From DATFVA01 sp963721075 (GTDB lineage: Bacteria > Bacteroidota > Ignavibacteria > Ignavibacteriales > Ignavibacteriaceae), in NCBI GenBank assembly GCA_963721075.1, contig CAVRHV010000019.1, forward strand, positions 62,001 through 126,000: a stretch of 64,000 nucleotides of DNA, given 5' to 3'. A model generated the notes under the pieces. That model was not told the DNA's origin and made no database searches. It saw only the letters and a list, made by a program, of their open reading frames with translations. The position numbers were made by a program, and so were the translations under genes. Position 1 is the stretch's first letter. Every line of letters begins with the position of its first letter. Of the stretch, positions 1-8,369 are shown in pieces.

Positions 1-152
1 TTTTAATAGTATCAAAAAATGCTATCATTTTAATTAAAAAACTTTTCTATTGAATATATAGACGAAATTATGCGATAGAGGGGACTACGTTCTTAATCCC
101 TGTCACATTTCAACTGATATTAGGAGAAATTATTTATAGGTGTGCGGGCGAG

Positions 153-380
153 TCATTTAAAGAATATAAAAATTACAATGCCGAGGGCGGCAAAAAGAAG
201 CACCACAGGATCTCCGGTAATTATTTCATCATATAAAATACCCGGAGAGAGTGCCTTCAAGAAGTAATCAGTTTTAGTGGACCCCAATGAATTAATTATA
301 TATCCAACGGCTGAGCCGAGATATATTGAAAATATAAGTTTCAATACAAAGAATAATTTGGATTTAAGACTCATAATCAA
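153..380 (-). CDS. Small two-helix membrane protein, function unknown
   Basis: This 75-residue protein has a hydrophobic segment at about residues 9-30 and a second at about 59-74, with a polar stretch between them. It therefore looks like a small inner-membrane protein with two helices. The length and layout resemble short uncharacterised membrane proteins such as the DUF4321 type, but I cannot assign it to a family firmly. It is transcribed away from pyrG. A second Met at residue 3 could also be the start. No function can be given. Confidence 0.55.
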   Translation of the reverse strand: MIMSLKSKLFFVLKLIFSIYLGSAVGYIINSLGSTKTDYFLKALSPGILYDEIITGDPVVLLFAALGIVIFIFFK

Positions 381-551
381 ACGAAATGTTAATTGCTAAC
401 ATAATAAAATATTTATTCAAGTAATCACTAATAATCTAACTATGATTCTTCAGGAGAATCCACGTTTACAACTCGCCTGCAGCATATTCCGTACCGGTTA
501 TTTTAGCCGGGGTTGAAGTACCGGGCGAATAAAATATTTTAAACAAATGCC

Positions 552-569
552 GATTTACAATTGTAAATC
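552..569. promoter_or_regulatory. Perfect 18-bp palindrome upstream of pyrG
   Basis: Positions 552-569 form a perfect inverted repeat with 9-bp arms (GATTTACAA / TTGTAAATC). It ends 36 bases before the likely pyrG ATG. The position fits an operator for a dimeric repressor or activator, but the binding protein is unknown. A weaker 6-bp inverted repeat lies at 444-460. The rest of 381-605 shows no gene. Confidence 0.4.
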
Positions 570-605
570 AGACTTAGTTACTCTATATTGCAGTACAAAA
601 AACAT

Positions 606-2246
606 ATGGCTGCACGGAACAAAGTTAAGTTTATTTTCGTTACTGGCGGAGTTGTTTCATCTCTCGGAAAAGGTATCACTGCCTCATCTCTAGGTCTCCT
701 CTTAAAACAGCGTGGTTATAAAGTCACCATTCAGAAATTTGATCCTTATATAAATGTTGATCCGGGTACTATGAACCCTTTTCAGCATGGTGAGGTTTAC
801 GTTACAGATGACGGTGCTGAAACAGATCTTGACCTCGGACATTACGAAAGATTCCTTGGTGTCAATATGACCCAGGCGAATAATACAACGACAGGACAGG
901 TCTACTATGAGGTTTTAACCAAAGAGAGGCGCGGAGATTATCTGGGAGCGACCGTCCAGGTAATACCTCATATTACAGATGAGATTAAACAACGTATGGT
1001 AAAGCTTGCCGAACTCGGCGAATACGACATTATTATCACCGAAATTGGCGGAACAGTTGGCGATATTGAAAGTTTGCCGTTTATGGAAGCAATACGTCAG
1101 CTTATGATGCAGTATGGCAGAAAAAATACCATCAGTATCCATGTTACACTTGTTCCTTACATCCCTGCAGCCGGAGAAGTTAAAACCAAGCCTACGCAGC
1201 ACAGCGTTAAAAATTTACTTGAGCTTGGTATCCAGCCGGATCTGCTTATCTGCAGGTCCGAGAAAAAACTGGCGAAGGATATAAGGGATAAAATTGCTCT
1301 ATTCTGTAATGTTGATTCAAAATCTGTAATTTCAGCGTACGATTGTACTTCGATTTATGAAGTCCCGCTCGTTTTCTATAAAGAAAAAATGGATCTTATC
1401 GTCTTAAAAAGGCTGCACTTACCCGATCGGAAAATTAAACTGGATGATTGGGAGCAGCTTGTTGAGAATGTGAAAAACCCTCAGAAAACAGTTCAGATAG
1501 CCCTTTGTGGTAAGTATGTTGAACACTTGGATGCTTATAAAAGTATTATGGAGTCTTTTGTTCATGCGGGTGCCGAAAATAATGCAAAAGTTATTGTAAA
1601 ATCTATTAGTGCAGAAAAATTTGATGAGGAAGATCCTGCAAAACTCCTGGATGGGATGAGCGGAATATTAGTCCCTGGCGGATTTGGCGAACGGGGGATT
1701 GAGGGAAAAATTAAAGCGATCAGGTATGCTCGTGAAAATAAAATCCCATTCTTTGGAATCTGTCTCGGGATGCAGTGCGCCGTTATAGAATTTGCTCGTA
1801 ATGTATGCGGAATAAGGAACGCAAACAGCTCTGAATTCAAGAAAAATAAATACAGTGTAATTGATTTGATGCCTGAGCAGAAGAATGTAAAAAATATGGG
1901 TGCTACAATGAGACTCGGCTCTTATCCCTGTAATATTCAATCAGGTACCAAAGTAATGAAAGCTTACAAAATGGCTTTCATCTCCGAGAGACACCGTCAC
2001 CGTTATGAAGTCAATAATAAATTCAGAACAAAGCTTTCTGATGGCGGAATGATTTTCAGTGGACTATCACCGGATAGGGAACTGGTGGAGATGATCGAAC
2101 TTCCGGATCATCCCTGGTTTGTGGGGTGTCAGTTTCATCCGGAACTGAAGTCAAGAGCCACAAATGCTCACCCGCTTTTCCGGGAATTTGTAAGAGCTGC
2201 ATTGGATTATTCAGAAGGGAAATCCGCAGTTCAGGAAGATGAATAA
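606..2246 (+). CDS. pyrG: CTP synthase
   Basis: CTP synthase makes CTP from UTP, ATP and glutamine in the cytosol, the last step of de novo pyrimidine nucleotide synthesis. The N-terminal synthetase domain starts with the family signature FVTGGVVSSLGKG. The C-terminal class I glutamine amidotransferase domain has the nucleophile in GICLGMQC (Cys386) and the His511/Glu513 pair in FHPE. At 546 residues the length is normal for the family. I chose ATG 606 over TTG 588 because the protein then begins a few residues before the conserved glycine-rich loop, as in relatives. No strong Shine-Dalgarno sequence is visible. A palindrome at 552-569 may be a control site. Confidence 0.95.
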   Translation: MAARNKVKFIFVTGGVVSSLGKGITASSLGLLLKQRGYKVTIQKFDPYINVDPGTMNPFQHGEVYVTDDGAETDLDLGHYERFLGVNMTQANNTTTGQVYYEVLTKERRGDYLGATVQVIPHITDEIKQRMVKLAELGEYDIIITEIGGTVGDIESLPFMEAIRQLMMQYGRKNTISIHVTLVPYIPAAGEVKTKPTQHSVKNLLELGIQPDLLICRSEKKLAKDIRDKIALFCNVDSKSVISAYDCTSIYEVPLVFYKEKMDLIVLKRLHLPDRKIKLDDWEQLVENVKNPQKTVQIALCGKYVEHLDAYKSIMESFVHAGAENNAKVIVKSISAEKFDEEDPAKLLDGMSGILVPGGFGERGIEGKIKAIRYARENKIPFFGICLGMQCAVIEFARNVCGIRNANSSEFKKNKYSVIDLMPEQKNVKNMGATMRLGSYPCNIQSGTKVMKAYKMAFISERHRHRYEVNNKFRTKLSDGGMIFSGLSPDRELVEMIELPDHPWFVGCQFHPELKSRATNAHPLFREFVRAALDYSEGKSAVQEDE

Positions 2247-2279
2247 CACTCTTCAAAAAAAAATAAGTAAAAATCCTCT

Positions 2280-3776
2280 ATGAAACTTATTCTGACTCTC
2301 TGTTTTTTGTTTTCATATTCATTTCTGATGTTTGGACAGCAGGAAGTAGAGCGGAAAATATTTAAGGGGCTTGATGCCTGTTATAATTTCAACTGGAAAC
2401 AAGCTGACAATACCTTCAAAGGACTAATCACCAAATATCCCGACGACCCGAGAGGCTACCATTTTGAATCAAGCATCTATCTCTGGTATTATCTTGGCGG
2501 GAAAGATAAAAACGACCTCGATACATTTAAGACATATTCTGATTCTGCAATTAGTAAAGCAGAAGCTCTTCTGGAGAAAAATGAAAAGAGTGAAATAGCT
2601 CTTTATTTCCTTGGTGCCAATTATTGTTACCGTGCTATTGCCTTTGGAAAGGCGGGTAACTTCCTCGATGCAGCCTGGGCAACAAAAAAGTCTGAAACTT
2701 TTCTTTCTGAACTTCTGGAAATTTACCCCGGCAGAAATGACGCATACCTGGGACTAGGCCTTTACAACTTTGCGGTAGCTCAGATACCATCTGCATTCAA
2801 ATGGGCCCTGAACCTGGTTGGAATAAGCGGGGATATGAATACAGGCGTTAAATATATCGAAACTGCAGCTGAGAACGGAAATTATACACGCATAGAAGCT
2901 CAATACTACCTGGCGCAGATTGAAATGGATTTTCTGATAGATTATGAATCGTCTGCGGCTATATTAAAGAGACTTGTTAAGAGATATCCGCGAAACCTGC
3001 TGTTCAATTACTCATATGCGGTTCTCCTTATGAAAGAGAGAAAACTTACTGAAGCGAATAAATTCCTTAACCTGGTAATAGGGGCTGATGATAATCGGTT
3101 CAGTCAGATTTCATCATTCTCATATTTCCTGAAAGGTGATGTTAATTTCAGGAATAATTTGCTTGATTCTGCTAAAACTTATTACCTCCGTTTTCTGGAA
3201 AAAGCTGAAGAAAATGATTATACAGGTATTGCGGCCTACAGACTGGGTATCTGTTATGAAGCAGATGGAAATCGCGACACTGCCTTAAAATACTTTGAAA
3301 AAGCACAGAACGGGAATATGGATCTTGACGATGATATCTATGCTAAAAGGAAAAGCGAAATATACCTAAAGAGGACTCTTTCGCCGATTGAGCTGAAGCT
3401 TATCTTCATTTCGAATATGATTGAAGCAGGAAAATATAAAGCTGCTTATGATTCAGTGAATTCAGTTATCCCGGATATCCAGGCTGAAAAGTTGAGGGCG
3501 GAAGCACTGCTTTACGAGTGTGAAGCTGCATTTTATATGGGTAATTTCCAGGAATCAATTGACCTTGCATCACATATCATAGAGATGAATTCATCAAATG
3601 AAAAATGGGTTATTCCCTATACATATTATTATCTTGCAAGAGCAAATAGAAAACTCGGAAATCCTGGGAATATGAAAATGTATGCGGAAAAAGCAGAAGA
3701 AGAAAATGATTATGATTATCAGAATAAGCTCAGGAATCTGCTTTATCCGCTTTTGGAAGATTCAGTTAAAAATTAG
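2280..3776 (+). CDS. Exported tetratricopeptide-repeat protein
   Basis: A 498-residue protein with a typical signal peptide (residues 1-20, ending near FGQQ), followed by helical repeats of the TPR type across most of its length. Recurring YxLGxxY-like and YYLxxL-like helix pairs are visible, for example YFLGANYCYRAIAFGKAG and AAYRLGICYEADGNRDTALK. It is probably periplasmic or attached to the outer membrane and likely mediates protein-protein contacts. No catalytic motif is visible. It lies 33 bases after pyrG and could be co-transcribed with it. The specific role is unknown. Confidence 0.75.
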   Translation: MKLILTLCFLFSYSFLMFGQQEVERKIFKGLDACYNFNWKQADNTFKGLITKYPDDPRGYHFESSIYLWYYLGGKDKNDLDTFKTYSDSAISKAEALLEKNEKSEIALYFLGANYCYRAIAFGKAGNFLDAAWATKKSETFLSELLEIYPGRNDAYLGLGLYNFAVAQIPSAFKWALNLVGISGDMNTGVKYIETAAENGNYTRIEAQYYLAQIEMDFLIDYESSAAILKRLVKRYPRNLLFNYSYAVLLMKERKLTEANKFLNLVIGADDNRFSQISSFSYFLKGDVNFRNNLLDSAKTYYLRFLEKAEENDYTGIAAYRLGICYEADGNRDTALKYFEKAQNGNMDLDDDIYAKRKSEIYLKRTLSPIELKLIFISNMIEAGKYKAAYDSVNSVIPDIQAEKLRAEALLYECEAAFYMGNFQESIDLASHIIEMNSSNEKWVIPYTYYYLARANRKLGNPGNMKMYAEKAEEENDYDYQNKLRNLLYPLLEDSVKN

Positions 3777-3818
3777 ATGGTACATTGCTATTATTTAAGT
3801 CCTTCCAATCTATATTGA

Positions 3819-3847
3819 TTGACAATCTTTCACTATTTCGGTAATTT
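3819..3847 (+). promoter_or_regulatory. Sigma-70-type promoter for purN-purH
   Basis: TTGACA at 3819-3824 and TAATTT at 3842-3847 are separated by exactly 17 bases. This places a likely start of transcription near 3854, about 20 bases before the TTG start of purN. The match is to the general vegetative consensus, and usage in this organism is inferred. Confidence 0.55.
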
Positions 3848-3874
3848 TCGCCATTATTTAATAAAGCAATTGAT

Positions 3875-4480
3875 TTGAATTTAGCTGTTTTTGTTTCGGG
3901 AAGAGGATCAAATCTTCTGTCAATTTTAGAGTCCCGGGAATTAGCAGAACTGATCGAAATAAAAGCTGTAATAAGCGATAAGATTGAGTGCGGCGCCTTC
4001 GAAATTGCAAAGAATTATTCCGTCCCGACATATTCTCTTGGCGACAGTGACGGTTTAATCAGTTACAAAGACCTATCCGATTTACTCACTCAGCTTAATA
4101 TCGATCTGATCGTACTAGCGGGCTTTTTAAAGCTTATTCCTGAAGCTGTAGTTAAAGATTTCAAAGGAAGAATTATTAATATTCATCCAGCTCTTCTCCC
4201 TTCATTCGGGGGGAGAGGAATGTACGGGATGCATGTCCATAAAGCAGTTTACAATTCATCCGCCAAGGTTTCTGGTGCTTCTGTGCATTTTGTGGATGAA
4301 TCATATGATACGGGTACAATAATTGCTCAGGAATGTGTTGATATTCATGATGTAAGATCGCCTGAGGAGATAGCCGAAAGGGTATTGAAGGTTGAGCACC
4401 GTTTGCTTCCTTCGGTCATCAGGATGATTGCTGAGAAGAAAGTTCATATAATAAACAAGCGTGTTGAGATTTCTGAATAA
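3875..4480 (+). CDS. purN: Phosphoribosylglycinamide formyltransferase
   Basis: GAR transformylase transfers a formyl group from 10-formyl-tetrahydrofolate to glycinamide ribonucleotide, the third step of purine synthesis. The 201-residue protein starts with the family motif VFVSGRGSNL and carries the catalytic block with NIHPALLPSFGG, where Asn and His are active-site residues, and a downstream Asp in the FVDESYDTGTI loop. The start is TTG 3875, since no ATG lies before the conserved N terminus. purH follows after 15 bases, so two purine genes form an operon. A good promoter lies at 3819-3847. Confidence 0.93.
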   Translation: MNLAVFVSGRGSNLLSILESRELAELIEIKAVISDKIECGAFEIAKNYSVPTYSLGDSDGLISYKDLSDLLTQLNIDLIVLAGFLKLIPEAVVKDFKGRIINIHPALLPSFGGRGMYGMHVHKAVYNSSAKVSGASVHFVDESYDTGTIIAQECVDIHDVRSPEEIAERVLKVEHRLLPSVIRMIAEKKVHIINKRVEISE

Positions 4481-4495
4481 CATGGAAGTTCTAAA

Positions 4496-6013
4496 TTGAA
4501 GAAATTAGCCTTAATAAGCGTCTCCGATAAAACCGGAGCTGTAAAATTAGCAAAAGAACTGCTAAAACTGGATTACGGAATAATCGCAACAGGAAATACC
4601 GCGAAAAAGCTTTCGGCTGAAAATATTGAAGTAACTGAGATAAGTAATCTTACAGGATTCCCTGAAATATTTGATGGCAGAGTGAAAACCCTGCATCCGA
4701 GAGTTTTCGGAGGAATTCTGATGCGCAGAGATAATAAAGATGATCAGAAACAAGCCGAAGAAAATGATATTCATTCAATAGACATTGTCTGTGTTAACCT
4801 CTATCCTTTTATTAAGACTGCCTCAGATCCAGCTTCTACTTTTGAGGATATAATTGAAAATATTGATATAGGAGGCCCAAGTTTAATAAGAGCAGCTGCT
4901 AAAAATTATAAATATGTTTCGGTACTGACTGATCCTGCACAATATGATTCGTTTGTGGATGAATTGAAGAATGGCAGCATTAGTGATAATACAAGGCAGA
5001 GACTTTCAGTTGAAGCATTTTCTCACACTGCATATTATGATACTCATATCTCTAATTACCTTGAAGACAGGTTTTCAATGCCGCGCTCTTACTTAAGAGT
5101 AAATCTTAAAAAGGAGAAAGATCTCAGATACGGCGAGAATCCTCATCAGAATGGAGCATTGTACGGAGATTTCCATTCATATTTTGATGTACTTCACGGA
5201 AAGGAACTTTCATATAATAATATTCTTGATCTTCTTGCAGCAGTTGAGCTGTCGGAAGATCTTGGTGAAAAAACATGTGTAATCATTAAACATCAAAATC
5301 CTGCCGGTGCTGCGAAAGGTAAGGATCCCTATGAGGCTTACATAAAAGCCTTGAGGTGTGATCCTGTTTCAGCTTTCGGAGGCATTGTAGTCTTCACTGA
5401 AGAGGTTGATTCTTCCCTGGCTGAAAAACTAAATGAAATATTCCTCGAGATAATCTGCGCTCCTTCTTATTCTGAAGAGGCAATGAAGATATTAAGAAAG
5501 AAAAGAGACAGACGCTTACTGAAACAATTGAAGTCAGTAAGGGTGGATAAAATTAACTACAGGAATATTCCGGGAGGAGCTATTATCCAGGATGCGGACA
5601 GGGCAACTCTTGATAAAGAAAAGCTTGAAGTTATTACCGAGAAGAAACCAAGCGAAAAAGAAATAAACGATCTTCAGTTTGCGTGGATCGTTTCCAAACA
5701 TACCAGATCGAATGCTATTGTGTTTGTAAAAAATAATGCAACACTGGCTGTCGGGGCAGGTCAGATGTCACGACTTGATTCGGCCAAAATCGCATCCTTA
5801 AAAGCGCAGGAACATGGTCTGGACCTAACCGGATCAGTGGCGGCTTCCGATGCTTTTTTCCCCTTCGCAGATACTTTACTTGAAATTATAAAATATGGGG
5901 CCGTATCTGTGATACAACCGGGCGGTTCAGTAAGGGACAGTGAAGTTATAGAAGCAGCTAATCAAAACAATATTTCAATGGTTTTCACAGGAATCAGACA
6001 CTTTAAACATTAA
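4496..6013 (+). CDS. purH: Bifunctional AICAR transformylase / IMP cyclohydrolase
   Basis: PurH carries out the last two steps of IMP synthesis. The N-terminal IMP cyclohydrolase domain, about residues 1-145, shows SVSDKTG and the FDGRVKTLHP motif. The C-terminal AICAR formyltransferase domain contains the KHQNPAGAA version of the Lys-His active-site motif and ends with the expected FTGIRHFKH. At 505 residues the length is normal. The start is TTG 4496, preceded by GGAAG at 4485-4489. It follows purN, and mreB starts 8 bases after it. Confidence 0.95.
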   Translation: MKKLALISVSDKTGAVKLAKELLKLDYGIIATGNTAKKLSAENIEVTEISNLTGFPEIFDGRVKTLHPRVFGGILMRRDNKDDQKQAEENDIHSIDIVCVNLYPFIKTASDPASTFEDIIENIDIGGPSLIRAAAKNYKYVSVLTDPAQYDSFVDELKNGSISDNTRQRLSVEAFSHTAYYDTHISNYLEDRFSMPRSYLRVNLKKEKDLRYGENPHQNGALYGDFHSYFDVLHGKELSYNNILDLLAAVELSEDLGEKTCVIIKHQNPAGAAKGKDPYEAYIKALRCDPVSAFGGIVVFTEEVDSSLAEKLNEIFLEIICAPSYSEEAMKILRKKRDRRLLKQLKSVRVDKINYRNIPGGAIIQDADRATLDKEKLEVITEKKPSEKEINDLQFAWIVSKHTRSNAIVFVKNNATLAVGAGQMSRLDSAKIASLKAQEHGLDLTGSVAASDAFFPFADTLLEIIKYGAVSVIQPGGSVRDSEVIEAANQNNISMVFTGIRHFKH

Positions 6014-6021
6014 GAGGCATA

Positions 6022-7047
6022 ATGGGTCTATTTGATTTTTTCTCCGCAGATATAGCCATAGATTTAGGCACTGCAAATACCCTTATTTACGTGAAAAATA
6101 AAGGGATTGTTCTCAACGAACCCTCAATAGTCGCTTTTGATAAAAACAGCAAAAGAATTATTGCACTTGGTAATAAAGCAAAGGAAATGCAGGGAAGGGA
6201 ACACAAGGAAATAAGAGTAACACGACCCATGAGGGATGGCGTTATTGCAGATTTCGAAATTGCAGAAGGTATGATCAGGGCTTTTATAAAAAAGGTGAGG
6301 GCCGGAGCATTTTCTGCCAGAAGGGTAGTGGTAGCAGTACCCAGCGGAGTTACAGAAGTTGAAAAACGAGCAGTAAGAGATAGTGCTGAGCATGCTGGTG
6401 CAAAAGAAGTGCATCTTATTGCTGAACCAATGGCAGCCGCTATTGGGATAGGAATTGATGTTGAGGCTCCGGTCGGTAATATGATAATAGATATTGGCGG
6501 CGGAACAACCGAAATAGCTGTTATAGCGCTTTCAGGAATTGTAAATGAAGAATCGATAAGGATAGCAGGGGACGAAATGAATTATGCTATTATGCAGTAT
6601 TTCAAAAAGAACCATAATATACTTATTGGTGAAAGAACCGCAGAAGCAATTAAGTGTGAAGTGGGTTCAGCTGTGCCTTTGAAGGAAGAGATAACTATTC
6701 AGGTTAAGGGAAGAGATCTGGTAGGCGGTATACCTAAAACTACTGAGGTTAGCTCAGTTGAGATCCGGGAGGCACTTAATGAGGCAGTCGTTCAGATCGT
6801 TGATGCGGTACGTCAGTCTCTTGAAAGAACTCCTCCTGAACTTTCCGCTGATATACTGGACCGGGGCGTAATGATAACCGGTGGAGGAGCATTGTTAAAA
6901 GGATTAGATGAACGTATAAGAATGGAAACTAATTTACCTGTCCATGTAGCTGAGGACCCTCTGACTGCTGTTGTGCGGGGTGCCGGGAAGGTAATAGACA
7001 ACCTAAATCATTATTCTAAAGTATTAATTCGTAACCGAAGATACTGA
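6022..7047 (+). CDS. mreB: Rod shape-determining protein MreB
   Basis: MreB is the bacterial actin homologue that forms membrane-bound filaments and guides the elongation machinery of the wall. The 341-residue protein has the actin-fold phosphate loops: DLGTANTLIYVKNKGIV near residue 13 and DIGGGTTEIAVI near residue 159. It also has the adenosine-site block GGGALLKGLD near residue 288. It is the first gene of the shape cluster mreB-mreC-mreD-mrdA-rodA, whose genes overlap or nearly touch, so they are probably co-transcribed and dosed together. Confidence 0.97.
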   Translation: MGLFDFFSADIAIDLGTANTLIYVKNKGIVLNEPSIVAFDKNSKRIIALGNKAKEMQGREHKEIRVTRPMRDGVIADFEIAEGMIRAFIKKVRAGAFSARRVVVAVPSGVTEVEKRAVRDSAEHAGAKEVHLIAEPMAAAIGIGIDVEAPVGNMIIDIGGGTTEIAVIALSGIVNEESIRIAGDEMNYAIMQYFKKNHNILIGERTAEAIKCEVGSAVPLKEEITIQVKGRDLVGGIPKTTEVSSVEIREALNEAVVQIVDAVRQSLERTPPELSADILDRGVMITGGGALLKGLDERIRMETNLPVHVAEDPLTAVVRGAGKVIDNLNHYSKVLIRNRRY

Positions 7048-7880
7048 TGTTTCGTTTTTTTTCTAGACTATGGGAAAAATTTAAAGAGTACATTATCCTC
7101 GTTCTACTTCTGATTGTCAGTCTTTTTATTCTTTCGCAAAATCAAAATCCTAAAGTACGTCAGGTCAGGGCAGTCGCTTTTGGAAGCTTCGCTGCAGTTA
7201 CTTCAGTAGTCAGCGATGTTATCAACATATCGAGTTATAAAAAGGAAAATGAAAGACTGAGAGAAGTAAATGCAGAACTCATGCTTCAGGTTAACAGGCT
7301 CCGCGAATACGGCATCATTAACCATGAATTGAAAAATATGCTGAAGCTTAAGGACTCGGTTAATTACCCATTGATCCCCGCTATTGTTGTTTCAAAATTG
7401 TCTACAAAATCTCAGGGAAGTGTGACAATTAACGTTGGTGAAAAAGACAGTGTAAAACCTGGTATGCCTATAATAAATGACAAAGGCCTCGTCGGTATTA
7501 TTACCTCGGTTTCTCAGGATTATGCTATAGCCAGAACACTTCAGAACATAGATCTTAAACTGACTGTGAAAGATGAACGAAGCAGAATAGACGGAATAAT
7601 GAAATGGGATGGTAAAGAACTTGTTATTGTAGACGTTCCAAAGACTTATGATATAGAACCCGGTGACAGAATTGTAACCTCGGAAATCAGTTCAATCGTT
7701 CCGGTACCGGTACCCGTTGGTGTTGTCACCGGATTGAGCAAAGTGGAAACGGGGATCTTCAATGAGGCCAGAGTTAAATCGTTCGTCGATTTTGGGAGCG
7801 TTGAAAACGTGTTTGTGATAGGAATAGTAGAAAGCAAGCAGAAAAATAATCTCGAATTAAATTTTTATAATAGAAAATAA
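7047..7880 (+). CDS. mreC: Rod shape-determining protein MreC
   Basis: MreC is a single-pass inner-membrane protein that links cytoplasmic MreB with periplasmic penicillin-binding proteins. The 277-residue product has a membrane helix at about residues 14-31, a coiled coil at about 60-90 and the periplasmic beta domain typical of the family, with the block VGEKDSVKPGMPI and a GLVGIITSVS segment. Its ATG overlaps the mreB stop codon, which indicates translational coupling. Confidence 0.93.
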   Translation: MFRFFSRLWEKFKEYIILVLLLIVSLFILSQNQNPKVRQVRAVAFGSFAAVTSVVSDVINISSYKKENERLREVNAELMLQVNRLREYGIINHELKNMLKLKDSVNYPLIPAIVVSKLSTKSQGSVTINVGEKDSVKPGMPIINDKGLVGIITSVSQDYAIARTLQNIDLKLTVKDERSRIDGIMKWDGKELVIVDVPKTYDIEPGDRIVTSEISSIVPVPVPVGVVTGLSKVETGIFNEARVKSFVDFGSVENVFVIGIVESKQKNNLELNFYNRK

Positions 7881-8368
7881 TGCGCTCTCATTACATAATT
7901 TCTATCCTCCTGTTCTTTCCTTTGCTGGTAATTCAGACTACTGTAGTACCACTGATTGCAGTTAATGGTGTTGTTCCCGACCTGATTTTAATACTCCTCG
8001 TTTTTTATTCAGTCAGATACGGCCAGGTTTATGGGACTGTTCTGGGATTTGTTTATGGTTTTCTTTTTGATCTGATTACGGGTAGTTTGCTTGGTAGTGC
8101 AATGCTGTCTAAGACTATAGCCGGTTTTGTAGCGGGTTATTTCTCAAATGAAAATAAAAGAGAAGCGTATCTTAAATCTTATATTTTCTCTCTGATAGTA
8201 CTTCTCTGTACTCTGATTGATACAATTGTTTATTCATTTTTTTCAACTATTGATTTAAGCAAGAGTTTTGTGGTGTTATTTTTTGAGCAGGCCCTGCTGC
8301 CGGCACTCTACACCGCAGTAATCAGTATTATTGTTTCAATTTTTTATCCTAAGAGGAGTTTGAGTTAG
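7880..8368 (+). CDS. mreD: Rod shape-determining protein MreD
   Basis: A 162-residue, strongly hydrophobic protein with about five membrane helices. Its size, the GVVPDLILILLVFYSVRYG region and the FGFLFD-like GFVYGFLFDL motif match MreD, the membrane partner of MreC. It overlaps the mreC stop codon by one base and is followed at once by the PBP2 gene. The sequence of this family varies, so order in the operon is a large part of the call. Confidence 0.88.
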   Translation: MRSHYIISILLFFPLLVIQTTVVPLIAVNGVVPDLILILLVFYSVRYGQVYGTVLGFVYGFLFDLITGSLLGSAMLSKTIAGFVAGYFSNENKREAYLKSYIFSLIVLLCTLIDTIVYSFFSTIDLSKSFVVLFFEQALLPALYTAVISIIVSIFYPKRSLS

Positions 8369-8369
8369 T

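Noticed and set aside
444..460. Short inverted repeat GATTCT/AGAATC upstream of pyrG as a terminator or operator
   Set aside because: The arms are only six bases long, there is no T run, and it may be chance.
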